Of a stretch of 64,000 bases of DNA, positions 10,234 to 21,857 are shown piece after piece. The first letter of the stretch is position 1. Each line of letters starts with the position of its first letter. The position numbers and the translations under genes are program-made. The notes beneath the pieces were generated by a model. That model did not search any database. It was not told the DNA's origin and saw only the letters and a program-made list of their open reading frames with translations. The stretch comes from Diaporthe sp. PMI_573 (taxonomy: Eukaryota; Ascomycota; Sordariomycetes; Diaporthales; Diaporthaceae): NCBI GenBank assembly GCA_021399435.1, contig JAJTUP010000032.1, forward strand, positions 744,001 to 808,000, given 5' to 3'.

Positions 10234-11917
10234 TTAGGCTACACCACATCCACTGACAGTTGACATTGCTAAATCTGGAATTGGGACTCTGTGGATATGA
10301 AAGTAACCCTAGGAATCCAGTATTATCCCGTCAATTTCTCAATAGTTAGACTAGCATCCTCTGCCTGTTTAGGTCCCCGCAGCTGTATCATTTTCGTTTA
10401 CTTGGCAAATAATTGGCGCCATGATTTTGTTTCTAGAATTTAAAGTCCAGATAAATCAACCAAGTAGAGTGTGTTGAATGTAGGCTATAAAAGTTTGATG
10501 AGGTAGCTTCTTGAGAGTAAGATAAGGTACTGAAACTCCTCAGCCTTATATTATTAGCTCTTATTGTTTAATTTTATCATTTAAACCATCTTAATTGCGC
10601 TTATAGCTAGCATCTATATTTAGAGGATAGCCTATTCTAGGTCTTTGTAGCCACGATGCGGAAGACCATTCGGGATCCTAAACTGAGGCCCTACTATATT
10701 GTGTGAGTATTATGAGCCACCTCTTTCTGCCGTTGCTTGTTTACCTTATCCTACGCTCTGTCTATCCCTCTGAGCTTTGACACCAAACTGGGAATTTCCC
10801 TCTAAGGCAATGCCACTACGGATCGAAAGAAGTCCTTGAGCACGGCGCATGCACAGTCTTGGACTCGTCAGCCGGCAGGTACACATGGGTATTGGTCATG
10901 GCGAGAGCATGGTGAAGGAGGTGCGCGAGCGATGCAATGGAAGAGCCTGCCACAACCGTCCGTCCTATAAACTATAACTCCGGGAATCCTTGCTCCGACA
11001 GAAACCCACTCGAAGTTGGTGACCGAGGAGCCACGAGGCTCTAGCCAGCCAAGAAGAGCTCCGGCCACTATTTGCAACAAATCCAAACCGCCTACAACGA
11101 GCGTCACGTCCTCAGAATCTCTTTCATGAACTTGATGATGCCTAATTTTCCTTTGCGTGTCTCGGCAGGAAACATTCGGCATCTACACACCGACTGGTCT
11201 CACATCGGACTCTTCACTGATACCTCGTGGGCCTGACCTCGTCACTGGTTCTCCCACCGGAGCTTTTAGGTTGCTGCCCGAATATCTGTATTGCAGGCCT
11301 GATTGGAGGACAACCCCACCAGGGTCCTGTTTCCTACTGTACCAGTACGCACACAGGGGATGACGGGGCAGCCGGAAAGGGGAGTTTGTGGAGTAAAGTG
11401 CTGTCGAGGATTACCCATTGCTACATTTACGTGCTTCCTTTCCTTGAGTCTCTTTTCCTTGCTACATCGATCTCAAACTGCTGGGATGGAAACGGTACGG
11501 AGGTCTTCTTTCTCTGCTACTCTCTATCATATCACACGGCTCGAAATTGAATTTGTTGTCATCTTGCATTGCGACAGGAGAAAATGGGAGGAAGGATGGC
11601 GGTGGTAGGTTGTTTCCGTTGGTAATCGCAGCAAAAGCGAAGGTAGACAGACCACTTGTCTAGGTAACTGAATGACGATCCTATAAATTGCACAATCTGG
11701 AATCGCTTGTCGTGAAGTCAAAGGCTTGGTTCATGTCTTGCCCTACACGCCATGCCGCCCTGTAATGCCGTTACCACGCAACTTCCGAATGCCTTTCCGT
11801 GTATCATGCACCCGGGGTATCGTAGCCATGGCAACGTCCAGTATATCCTACTCCAACCGTCCAACCCTGAACACAAAACAAAGTAGACCAGCGGTCCTTT
11901 CTAATGAAGCCTAAGCA
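10234..11917. other. AT-rich intergenic and REV3 3' flank
   Basis: Nothing coding is supported. The part around 10260-10700 is AT-rich with short TTA/TAA runs. 11600-11917 must contain the 3' flank of the REV3 locus. Several ORFs of 60-107 codons between 10868 and 11914 overlap one another in different frames and show no recognisable motif. Confidence 0.4.
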
Positions 11918-14900
11918 TCACCACTCTAGCTCTCCCGCCGCGGCAGCGAGCCTCTTCAGGACAGGATCAACGATGCCCCTCTCACTCCTCAGCCTAGCCT
12001 CCTGCTTCCTCCTCGTGTAGAACACAGGGCAGTCCTTGCTGTCGCAGGGGACGTTGTCCAGTGGCGACAGGGCCGCGCAGCTCTGACAGACCTTGACGAC
12101 CTCCATGTATCTCCTCTCCTCCGTGTTCAGCCTCGTCTGCAGCTGCAGCATCGAACCAGCCGTGTCGCGCCGGCACCCCCGGCAGAGTGCGACGTCCTTG
12201 CCATCCTCCTGTCGGCCATTGTTGTTGTTGTTGCTGTTGTTGACCTTAACCTTGGCCCCGCAGACGGCGCAGCTCGCGCTGTGGAGGTAGCTCTCGAGGG
12301 TGAACTTCTTCCTGGCGCCGGCGGGCCCCGGGGCCTGGGCGCCGACTCGCCGGACTCGCTGCACCTTGGGCATCTCATCGAACCACTGGCGCACGTTGGC
12401 CCCGACCAGGTTGAAGATGCGCTCCAGGGGCGGGATCAGGTTCTTGGTGATGTAGTACTCGGCGTCTAGCGTGACGTGGTCGTTGTTCAGCAGGTCCTCG
12501 GGCGCCACGCACCGGTCGATCAGGCGCGCGCCGGGCCCGCCCGTGATCACCACGTATGGCACGCGCTCGCCGTACTGCGGCTCGGCCCTTGGGTCCTCAA
12601 GCATCCGCTTTGTGGATATCAGAGCGCCCGGTGGAGGCGGGCCCTTGCCAGAATATGTGCCCAGACGGACCTCCTTGGCGAAGCAGAAGTCCTGTACGGA
12701 TACCTGCCCGCGCATGATCTTGTCGCACTGGTTTTGAAAGTAGCTCTTGATCTGGCTCAAGTCGGCCGTCTCGAACAGTATCTTCAGCGCCTTCTCCTCG
12801 ATCTTTTGCTCGGCGGGTGTCCCATCGCGGCGGACGGTCTCGATACCCTTGGCATCAAAGTCAGGTCTCACCTGGTCGCGGCTCTCGTATTTGTAGCCAA
12901 CATAGCGCTTCTTGGCTAGCAATACGCAAGGGTGATAAACCTTCTCAAACTTGAGTTTGATCGGGCGCGGGTTCATATCGGTGATGGCTTTAGCGATCTC
13001 ATTGCCTATGTCGAATGCCTGCAAGCGGGTTCGCCCTTTGAGATGTATGAAGAGGCTGTCTGTGTCGCCATAGACGACTTCGGCGCCCCATTTCTCAACC
13101 GAGTGGATGTATGCAATAGCACGCTCAAGGGTTTCACGGCCAGTCTGAACAATGCTGTCCGCTATCTCGGAACAGGGCATGCGTCCAGAGAACGATGCTG
13201 ACGTGTAACCATAGGTAACGTTTGCCAGGAGCTTGAGGGCCAGCTGCCTGTTGTTCAGGAGCTGCTGTAGCGTCTTGTCTTCCCTGTCTTGCTTCATACC
13301 GCTCTTGACCATGACCCTGGTCTCCAGGATCTCGGTGAGCATCTTTGCCAAGAGAGACTTTCGAATCTCAACCTTGGTGTACATCATGCCATTTGGTGTG
13401 ATGTTGATGTAATTTTGCAGGAGCTCGAGCAGCCGCTCTTGACGTTTGTATTCGGTGAAACCCATCTTGCTTGTACCTCGCCAATTCACGATTCGTCCCA
13501 GAAAGGTAGAGTAGCATAGGTTGTAAGCAATCATGACACTGGGGTACAGACTCTGGAAGTCCAAGACGAGCAAAGGGCTGTTGTAGAAAGCGCTCTGAGG
13601 CTCCATGACCAGCGGGAGACACTCAAGTGCATTTTGTCCCCCGACCTGTTTTCTGCTCGGAGAAACCAGGACAAAGTTTTCGGGTTTGGCGATCCGGAAC
13701 ATGATAGACTCGACCTTGAACTGTGAGCCTCTAGAGAAGACCGAGAAAAAGTCGACGCCCAGCAGGCGAGCTTGCTCGCTGGTGCGAGGAATTAGCTCAT
13801 TCTCGTCAAGTATCTGGATGTCAATTTTCGTCCTCGTGATGTAATATCGCAAGACTTTGGCCAGGTCTCTGTGACGGCCGCTGGTGTACCAATCCGACAG
13901 AGTGCGCCACGAGTAATGAGGGATACGTCGATGAAGCAAATGCCACACGACATTCTCCATGGTGTACTGGAGAAGATTCAGCTCTCCTCGCATTGCCCTC
14001 CAGATGTTGATCATGTGGCGGCCGGTGACATGAATTGTCGACGTGGTGTTGAAACCCCAACGATCGGCCTCTTTGCCGAACCGACCGTGAGACTGTGACT
14101 TCATACGAGAGAACTCATCGCAGAGATTGTAGTCATACTTATGCCTGGCTCTCTCGACCAGATAACCCCAAGAACTGCCGTGCACCTCAAACCCTGCAAG
14201 GACATCAGGGTCGTGAGTCCTGACGATTTCGATCATTCGGACCATGGCGTCGAGTTCTGAAGGCTCTTCTACCACCTCTACCGTAGTATGGCGTCGTATG
14301 CGCTGCGCCATTTCGCCATTCTCCGATACAACAACGATGCCAGCCAGAGTGCTGTCTGGTGATTGGCTGCCATCCTGCGAGTTCTCGTCCGACTTAGTGG
14401 CCCAGAAGATGCATTGTATTTCGTCTTCTTCTGGATTAGGAACGAGCCTTCCTCTGGAATTGACATGGACCTCAAGACTCATAGTACTCATATACTGAGC
14501 CTCATCCTGGACACTGGTGGTTCTCTTCTTCTGGGAGTACTTGAAACCATGCTTGTTCTGTGGCGTGGCTCCAAGTATCTGCGAGAGGAACGGCTTCTGT
14601 GTAGCAAAGGTACTGGCAGAAGTTGCCTCTTTCTTTAGAGAATTGTGAGCTGAAGTCTCCTTTTTCTGCTTTGCAATCCACCAGTCAGAGACTTCTTACA
14701 ATGTGGGCGGCGGTTCGGCAATTTCCCAGCTTCTCAATGAGCACTGCCAGCTTTTCTTCTGATACACCAATTCAGTCTGTCTCTTAGTGTTCGGGTTGCC
14801 CTCTACACTCAGGACGTATGTAGCTGGCGATTGACCGGTAGCGTCGAAATCAGGCAGGAAGGGCAAAGAGATCCCCTCAAGACGAAACTCTCTGCCGGCA

Positions 14901-17156
14901 TACTCCCTCAATCTTGCCGGCACGTCTTTCTCCTGGCTGTAGAATGCGTCTTGGTAAATGACATCAGGCAAGCTGTTGTCTTGCATGGTTGCACATACGT
15001 CTGCTGCTGATGGTGGCGGGTGATCTAGAACAAAGATCCAGGAAGCTCTCGTGCCGGAAAGTATGGTCGGCGATTGCGCCTGAGCCGTATTTGAAACAGG
15101 GGTTTTGCTAGAGGAAGTCGAGGACATATGCGCATGGGATTTTTCACTGCTCGATGTAATAGGGGAAGCATCCTCAGCCGAGCTGGAAAGCTTGTAGAGT
15201 TTCTTGTCTGCCCCAGCGTCGTCGCTCCTTTGTGAGCTGCTCTGTTGGCTCAAGCGCAATTTCGTGGTCGGGTCATTTGGGCCCCCGACAACAGGGAAAC
15301 CAAGGCTCTGGTAATCCTCTCTCCTAAATGTGGTACCATTTCTTGAATTCTTTGCTGTCTGTGAAGATTGGAATCTCACTTGTCGCTGTGTGTTCGTACT
15401 TGGGCGACGTTCTGAATTCCTCCCGTCTCCGTGGGCGGGCGCCGTTGCCGATAGGGTTGGTGCAATAGTAGAGTCAATCTTAGGTCGTTTGGAATTTGAT
15501 GACTCGATACTTGGCTCATTCGGCCGCTTCGATGGTAGGCTCACACTCTTCAGCCCGGCTTGGGTTAGGGGATTCTTGCTTGTGAGGCCATCTCTGTCGG
15601 CCGCATCGATCAACTCCTCTGTGACAGAAAGTGCGGGTAGCTGGCCGGTTCTCTGGCCACTGAAGCAGACACCTTGAGGCAGCCCATCGACGATCTGTGG
15701 TACAGCATATCCAGTGGATGTAGACATGTATCCGCGGCCGACTCGTCCCACAGAAGCCCCGGAAGTGGATAGCTTGTTAATTGTCATCTTCAGCGTCGCT
15801 TGCTCGGCTTGAGCTGTCTCCACCTTGGACCCTTCAGTCTGTTCAGAAGCCCTCTGGGAAAGCGTCACTCCTTGCAACAGCTCCTCATCCGAGTCATCCG
15901 GGAATAAATCCGCGTCGCTCTCTTGGGTTGCTGCGAGAACGCCCTTCTCGTCAACTACCACGTTATCGGAAGGGTTCTGGTCCTGCCGGGCGAGTTGAGA
16001 TGACTGGCCCAACGAAGACAGCAAGTTTTGGGGAAAGAGATCTTCGACAGACTGCAGCATTGTGTTTACAGTCTCCTCGAATGGTACAGGCTGTAGCAAA
16101 CCCTTCGAAAGATGGTTTTGTGTCCTTGTTGGCTCTCGCCTCCTCGGCAACAAGCTTTTTGATGTCCTCCGCATACTCCTCTTCGTGAACCCACCCCTGA
16201 GGCTGGGACTCGCGGGGATCAGCGGACATAGACACAAGGACCTCTGGAGGAAATGGACTGCTGCCTGGGTTCGTGATGTGCATCCTTCGTTTCCGGCGCT
16301 TGGTCTCGTCTCGCCACAGACCAGCCATACTGTGCACCAACTTCATGCTGGCTGGAACAGGATGAACCTTCTCGGTGAAATCATGGTGCAGGCGCCGCTC
16401 CTTCACCATCTTGCGATTCAGGATATCTTGGACGCATATATCGACCTCGATCGAGCAGTGGCTGACACGAGGTAGAGTATAGTCCTCGGTGATGTTGGCA
16501 GGAGAGACGGACTGGCTGTGCCAAAGATGCAAGGAGCTCTCATCCCCCTCGCTGTACTGGGGCACCGGAGAGCGGAACTTTACTTTGGTACTCTCAAGGT
16601 AGTCACAGCCATAGAGGTTGTAGTCACACATGAACTGCAGCAGATACTGCAAGTGTGCCTCGTAGGGCTGGAACTTCCGGTTCATGATGACGCCTTGGTG
16701 CAGAAGATCGGCCAGTCTGGTCATGACGATAGGGTTGAACATGTAAAGCTTGAGAAAGAAGCGGTATCCGACGTGGAAGCCGTAGAAGGGCACGCCCTTG
16801 GCGAGCGTGATGCGGGCGACATATTTGGCATGGTCGCTGTAGGTGTCCTTGCGGTAGCTCACAGCCAGGGCATGGTCGATGGACAGATGCAGGCAGTGGA
16901 TGTACGCGCCCACGTCCTCAGGCGCCAGGCTGCCGGTGTACTCAATGTACAGATACGGGAATGCACCATGGACATGGGTACAGACTTTCTGCCCAGTTTG
17001 GGTCGAGCCGAAGATGCGGATGACGGGGACTTTTGGCTGCCTGGACAGCTGGTCCGGGCGTATGTCATTGCGAAGTCGAGGGTCGTATTTGGTTGGAGTG
17101 GCTTGGTAGAAGTCGATGCAGTTCTGACGAACCTTGAAGGGCAGGACATCATCCAT
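11918..17156 (-). pseudogene. REV3: DNA polymerase zeta catalytic subunit, disrupted
   Basis: Family-B translesion DNA polymerase, about 1,745 codons and apparently intronless. The N-terminal domain begins MDDVLPFKVRQNCIDFYQAT and includes HVHGAFPYLYIEYTG. The middle is Ser-rich. The polymerase domain has motif A (DFQSLYPSVMIAYN), motif B (KLLANVTYGYTSASFSGRM) and motif C (VVYGDTDSLF). Two C-terminal Cys clusters follow (CAVC...CRGC and CQSC...CDSKDCP), the second being the iron-sulfur site in yeast Rev3. Two lesions are visible. A +1-type frameshift lies between about 16081 and 16115, where NKDTKPSFEG passes into FEETVNTMLQSVEDLF one frame over, with no GT-AG intron to explain it. An in-frame TAA at 14696-14698 lies between EIAEPPPTL and EVSDWWIAKQ, possibly from CAA. 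Catalytic residues remain, so the damage may be recent, or may be assembly error. Confidence 0.9.
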
Positions 17157-17775
17157 GACGGTCTCTATTTGCCCCTGCCAGATTCATGCCAACGTGAGGG
17201 CGACTCATCATCTCATGTTTGAAAGGGCTGATTTGATGCAGAATAATGAGCAGAACACCTTGGAGCTGGGCCTCAAGGCTTGCATTGTTTCCTTTGACAG
17301 CAAGAGACGCGCTGTTATTGAGTCGCGGCTGTACACGCTAAGTCTGGAGCCGCCAATTGCACGTGGAACTTGCTGACCAATACCCGTTACCTCAGCCGCT
17401 CAGGCACTCAGACCCACACACTAGCCGAATAGACGCAAGCGCTAAGCGCACGTGATTCTGTGTGTGGGCCTGAGAGATTTTCGGCACAATTTGGTGGCCC
17501 ATCCCTTAGGATACATACATTTTATATGTGTCCTCAGCTGTAAATTATGTATCCCCATCTGTTACGCCAGACCGATTTCATCAAGAGAATTACAACGCCT
17601 CATATCACCTTTAATGCAACAGAAAACATCAAAATAGCTGTGTGCGAAAGATCTATAACGTCTCAGCTACCGATTGAATTGAGTATCATTTGGATATGAT
17701 ACTTCATTGTTGAGATATCGCGGTCGATGCTGCGCGTGCTGCGCAACTTGCTCCTGGTAGTCGACGTGTGGTTAC
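17157..17775. other. Upstream region of REV3
   Basis: No gene supported. Presumably it holds the REV3 promoter in the first few hundred bases. The stretch 17500-17720 is AT-rich. Beyond it the hAT fragment begins. Confidence 0.35.
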
Positions 17776-18376
17776 TTCCACGGACGTCTTCTCGCGATTA
17801 TATGTACGATTCCCCAGACGCATTTTAACTCTCTGGCAAGCTCGTCGAAATAGTCCCATCGCAGGCTAGGGTGCAAGGCGGCGGCGGCGTAGTATGCCGG
17901 TGAGTCCCTCAAAGTATTGTATTATTTATCAAGCTTCTTCCAGCCAAGGTTGATATTAACACTGAATTGCTCCGGCTCAGGATGCCTCTCAATATGCGAT
18001 TTTGCATCCTCGAGCCTCCCAAGTAGGAATTCGAACGCCTCCAGCACACCAGTCATAGAGCCAAACGTTTCTCTACCTCCAGACGATCGGTATCGCGACT
18101 GTCCGTCTCCCTGAAGTACTTGCACAACCACGTGGAAATCGGAGAGGATCTCATCAAACGTCCTCAGCACCGCCCAATCGCTCTCGTTGATGAAGCTCGA
18201 CTCCTCGAGGCAGGGAGGAAGCCTCTGTCCTCCCTCACCTTTCCGAGCGTCTCGGAATAGCGTTGGTGAGAAAACGTGGTTAAGACCCTCAGCTTCGACT
18301 TTGAGATGGCGCAGGCGAGAACGCGGAAACAAAGCTTCGGAAGAGAGTAGTACCCGAAATTGGCTGTCTGCTATAG
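17776..18376 (-). mobile_element. hAT transposase fragment (central part)
   Basis: The minus-strand frame reads through hAT central-region motifs: SDWAVLRTFDEILSDFHVV, VLEAFEFLLGRLEDA, NINLGWKKLDK and, after an in-frame TAA at 17922-17924, YNTLRDSPAYYAAAALHPS. The stop falls at the conserved Tyr-Tyr after LDK. Neither the N-terminal BED finger nor the C-terminal dimerisation region is present. The upstream limit at 18376 coincides exactly with the start of the 69-bp repeat, suggesting it was cut by another element. Confidence 0.8.
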
Positions 18377-18445
18377 TGTTGAATGGCCTTTGCCATATGG
18401 CGATAGTACGTACGTACGTAGGGGTCTGGTGGTTGGTTCTGATTG
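18377..18445 (+). repeat. 69-bp direct repeat, copy 2
   Basis: Matches 7-75 with one mismatch (G for T at the position corresponding to base 59). It abuts the hAT fragment. A further run of alternating ACGT units lies at about 18739-18758. The duplication suggests related element ends. Confidence 0.7.
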
Positions 18446-19032
18446 ATCGTTGAGCCGACGGCGTTTTCGGGGGTTTTCATCAGCCGTAAAACGAGCTTGT
18501 TCGAGAATAGTTCGTATATTTATGACTTTAGCTGTTCGGGGGGCGCCTTTTGGGAGGCCATGACCATCAGGAAGAGGATCTGATTATTGTCTCACTTCAC
18601 CCGAGGGAAGGGACGATGGTGAAAGGAAGACTGTTTCCGTCTGCCTAGCTAGTTGTCGTTTCCTTATAATATTCTGACCACCCTTTCCACCAATGTAAAG
18701 CTCTGTGCCTGCTGACTATTAGTGATGCGACCTTACAGTACACGTACGTACGTACGTACTGTATTTTAGCCAATCGACCCCGCATACAAAAACCATTCCT
18801 GAGCCCCGCCTCTCAGCCACTTCTTCCTCCCCCATATCTCTCAACGTTCTTACAAACCGCAGCAGGCTCTCGCCTCTCAGACACGGCTATCACTAACGGG
18901 AGGACTGACGTATGGCATTCTCAATGGCCTCCCCTAACGACAACACAATGGCAGACTTTCGCAAGCGAAAGGTTGATATGAATGAAGATAGCATAGCGAA
19001 CTGCCCTTTCTCAGTACAAGCCGTCACTTTGA
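18446..19032. other. Intergenic, no clear gene
   Basis: No supported gene. A plus-strand ATG frame starting at 18912 overlaps the next feature in a different frame and shows no domain. A GTAC/ACGT-rich simple repeat is centred near 18748. Confidence 0.35.
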
Positions 19033-19569
19033 ATGATTCAGTGCCCCAACAAGAAATGCAACCGGTGGCTCCACGAGGAATGTTTGCGACATCAAATCCT
19101 GCTGAACACGTACGATCATCTGCAAACGGACATGACATATCCAGTACTCAACACCGAGTTGAGGTCGACGGGAAAGGAAACGGACAACCGCGATCTCGGC
19201 ATGAATCAACCCGGCACTATCGCTATCGCTGCGGAAGTTCTAACTAGGGCCGAAACAGATGGAGCTGATGAGTTAGTCGAGCGTGGCGAAGGAGTTGAAC
19301 CTAACGTGGTTTCCCTTCCTCCAGCCGGCGACGGCTTAGTGAGGTCGCAAAACGGCCAACCATTGACAATGCCAATCTATGTAGCTAGCAGGAGGAGAAG
19401 AAAGAGAGTGGTTCGAAGCTTTCGAAAACCGTACGAAGGCCTACTTCGGGCAGAGCTTAAGTCGGAAGACGATGTGTTCGAGATCATATATTCACAACCC
19501 GACGATCGAGGCGAGAAGAGATGGAGAGTGGGGTTCAACTGCACTGTCTGTGGCACGCGTATCCATTAA
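19033..19569 (+). pseudogene. C-terminal fragment of a BAH/PHD-type zinc-finger protein
   Basis: The ORF encodes MIQCPNKKCNRWLHEECL, the second half of a PHD-like zinc finger (Cys-x4-Cys then WxHxxC), an acidic linker and a C-terminal block RKPYEGLLRAELKSEDD ending CTVCGTRIH. This order is typical of fungal proteins with an N-terminal BAH domain and a PHD finger, which act in chromatin reading. The first half of the finger and the BAH domain are missing: an in-frame TGA directly precedes the ATG and I see no Cys-x-Cys pair upstream in frame. Hence it is a 5'-truncated relic. It ends naturally at 19569 and is followed at once by a gypsy tail. Family assignment is from memory of the conserved tail. 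Confidence 0.6.
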
Positions 19570-20169
19570 TCACTTATGCTTCATCCACACCTACGAAGCC
19601 CTGCCGGACAACACAGTGGCAGAATCAGCGGAACAAAAAGCAACACGAATCAGACAAATCCAGAAGGATATTCAGGAAGAACTTTCTTTTGTACAAGAAC
19701 GAATGACAAAATACGCAAACTAGAAAAGAATTGAGGGATCAATCTTCAAGGAGGGAGATAAAGTCTACCTTCTCCGACGAAACATCAAAACCAAACGACC
19801 CAGCGACAAGCTCGACCACAAGAAAATCGGACCTTTCAAGATTTCACGGAAACTTTCGGACACCAAGTACGAACTTTCATTACCTCAAGGAATGAGGCAA
19901 CACCCAGTCTTTCATATTTCACTCTTGGAACCAGCACCACAGAACGCAAGACTCGAGACACAATTGAGACCATCGACGAATACAACAAAGAATACGAAGT
20001 GGAAGACATCATCGATTCACGACAACATCAAGGAACAATGGAGTACCTTGTCAAGTGGAAGAACTACGACGCAAACGAAAACACATGGGAACCAATCAAC
20101 CACCATTTGTCTAAACACATTCGCTGTGGCCAGCTTGAGAAGGCACAAGGATTCGTTTTGAGTTCCTGA
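19570..20169 (+). mobile_element. Ty3/gypsy integrase C-terminus and chromodomain relic
   Basis: The first frame contains the gypsy integrase tail: KEGDKVYLLRRNIKTKRPS, KKIGPFKISRKLSDTKYEL and HPVFHISLLEPA. It is interrupted by a TAG at about 19721. After a one-base shift near 19955-19962 the reading continues as a chromodomain: YEVEDIIDSRQHQGTMEYLV, KWKNYDANENTWEP, stopping at 20167-20169. This family differs from the intact gypsy element at 41668-47548. Chromodomains steer integration to modified chromatin. The fragment lacks all upstream pol domains. Confidence 0.85.
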
Positions 20170-20254
20170 GAGAACTTGTATAAAATTAGAACTCCATTGT
20201 GATAATCGGGGTAACAAAACTTTGTTATAGAAGTTGAGAGATACTGTAAATTCG

Positions 20255-20701
20255 ATGGAAAGACTTAGTAACATTATTGCAAGCGCTTTGAGAGCCCACG
20301 GTTTTAAATTAGGCATAACACCATTGAATGCTGCCTCAAGCAATGGCCACATCGAGGTGGTCAGGCTGCTGCTTAAGAAAGGGGTCGACTTTGCTGTCCC
20401 AGACAATAATGGATGGACACCACTGAATGCTGCCTCGCGCACCGGCCACATCGAGGTGGTTAGGCTGCTGCTTGAGAAAGGGGCTAACCTTGCCGTCCCA
20501 AACACGGATGGCATAACACCACTATATTCAGCATCATCGAAAGGCCATGTCTCCATCGTCGAGCTTCTTCTTGATAAGGGAGCTGATTTTGAGGTTGTAA
20601 ACGGATATCATCAGACCCCACTCCATGGTGCGGCCTTTCGCAACGCTGCCAAAACTGTCAACTTGCTTCTTCAGAGTTGGACTTTGATCTCGGACCCTTA
20701 A
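20255..20701 (+). pseudogene. Ankyrin-repeat protein fragment
   Basis: Four ankyrin repeats of 33 residues are seen, each with TPL.AAS..GH.EVVRLLL-type cores (GITPLNAASSNGHIEVVRLL, GWTPLNAASRTGHIEVVRLL, GITPLYSASSKGHVSIVELL, and a last unit TPLHGAAFRN). The frame is open upstream only to a TTG at 20234; the first ATG is 20255. The C-terminal codons after about 20675 read antisense to the copia gag, so the original ankyrin gene is cut there by the copia insertion. The parent could be any ankyrin-rich fungal protein, including NLR-type receptors, but no other domain is present. Confidence 0.75.
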
Positions 20702-21857
20702 GGGCTCGGACCTGTGCTTGAAAATCAGCATCGTTTTCGAGTTTTTCACGAACTCTTCCTTTGACATCCTGATTTGGCTTCCACCTTGGAAATGCCTTCT
20801 CAGGGAATACATAGTAGCATTCTGCAAGGGCGTGGGGATTTGCACATGCGAGGCAGCCTTTTTGACCCGAGGAATAACGTCCCGGATCGGCTCGAATCCC
20901 GCGCTTTCCACCACGTGAACCAGTCGCACCTCTACGTGGCGGCTTCGAATCTTCAACGACATGGGCGTCCCCATTTTCGTCATCATGACTACCAGAGCCA
21001 TCGTAGGTAGTTGTAAAAGCTCCTTTCGCGACCTTTCCCTTTTGGGGGTCGTGGCTTTCCAACTCCTGACGGAAGTCTTGCCCGATATCACGATATTCGA
21101 GGCTCCCATCTGCTGAAGCGTGTTTTTGTGCTTGTTTATAGGAGGTGGCCCAGATAGGCATTACTCCCCGTATTGCAAGTAGGAAGTCTGAAAACCAGGT
21201 TGTTGTATGCTGTGTTTCTGGGAGTTTCTTTTGGATCCCTTTGGACATCATCTCTTCCCACTTATCGATCCAGTTGTACGCCTCTTTGGTTGTACGAGGT
21301 GGTTTGAGGACCTTCTTGTATTCTTGATGAAGATGTAGCATCTCGTCGTGAGTGCTTTGGCCACATCTCTTTTGTAAGTTGTCATGCCATTTCCAGAGTG
21401 GTTCTCCTGCTTGGCAGCATGTTGACTTGTATGCAGGGGCAACAGTTTGGAGCAGCCACCTTGTGAGCTTCTCTACTGACTGCCGTTCCTCCTTGTACGA
21501 TGCGTCAAAAAGTTGTTTATACCAGGTGAGGTCAAGATTAAATGCCTTAAGACCATTGTCGGTCAGATCGGTCATCATCCATTGTCCATGGTTCTTTTCT
21601 TGGATTGTTTCTTCGTCCTCTTCCTCGTCGTTGGTCGTCTGTGATCTCGCATTTCGCTGTGCGTGTGGTTTCTTGATGTATTTCTTCTTTCGAATATCCG
21701 GCATCTCCGGCTGAGGGAGTAGGGAAGTCTTATTCGTTATGTGGGATTCAAGTCCAAACGTTTGGGCCTGGAGCTCGAATTCGTGGTGCCAATCGTTCCA
21801 GTCGCCTGGTTTCGCTAGTATCGCGTTGAGGGTCTTCGTGTTTACGTAATCTGCCAT
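20658..21857 (-). CDS. Ty1/copia Gag polyprotein
   Basis: A 399-aa ORF from an ATG at 21857. It has a Gag-like helical core (WKWHDNLQKRCGQSTHDEM, AYNWIDKWEEMMSKGI, WFSDFLLAIRGVMPIWATSY) and a zinc-knuckle-like CLACANPHALAECYYVF (C-x2-C-x4-H-x4-C). It is homologous to the relic at 55540-56035 (TCCQAGEPLWKWH versus TCCGEDEPIWQWH; DGSLEYRDIGQDFRQE versus DGSLKFRGVGNDLRKE). No protease, integrase or RT follows; the last codons run into antisense ankyrin sequence, so the element is 3'-truncated near 20675. An LTR-like leader precedes the ATG (21858-22115). The ORF itself is intact, but the element is not autonomous. Confidence 0.8.
   Translation of the reverse strand: MADYVNTKTLNAILAKPGDWNDWHHEFELQAQTFGLESHITNKTSLLPQPEMPDIRKKKYIKKPHAQRNARSQTTNDEEEDEETIQEKNHGQWMMTDLTDNGLKAFNLDLTWYKQLFDASYKEERQSVEKLTRWLLQTVAPAYKSTCCQAGEPLWKWHDNLQKRCGQSTHDEMLHLHQEYKKVLKPPRTTKEAYNWIDKWEEMMSKGIQKKLPETQHTTTWFSDFLLAIRGVMPIWATSYKQAQKHASADGSLEYRDIGQDFRQELESHDPQKGKVAKGAFTTTYDGSGSHDDENGDAHVVEDSKPPRRGATGSRGGKRGIRADPGRYSSGQKGCLACANPHALAECYYVFPEKAFPRWKPNQDVKGRVREKLENDADFQAQVRALKGPRSKSNSEEAS

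Noticed and set aside
16081..16115. An intron to explain the REV3 frame change
   Set aside because: The only GT...AG pairs nearby are too short or put the next exon in the wrong frame, and larger ones would delete conserved residues.
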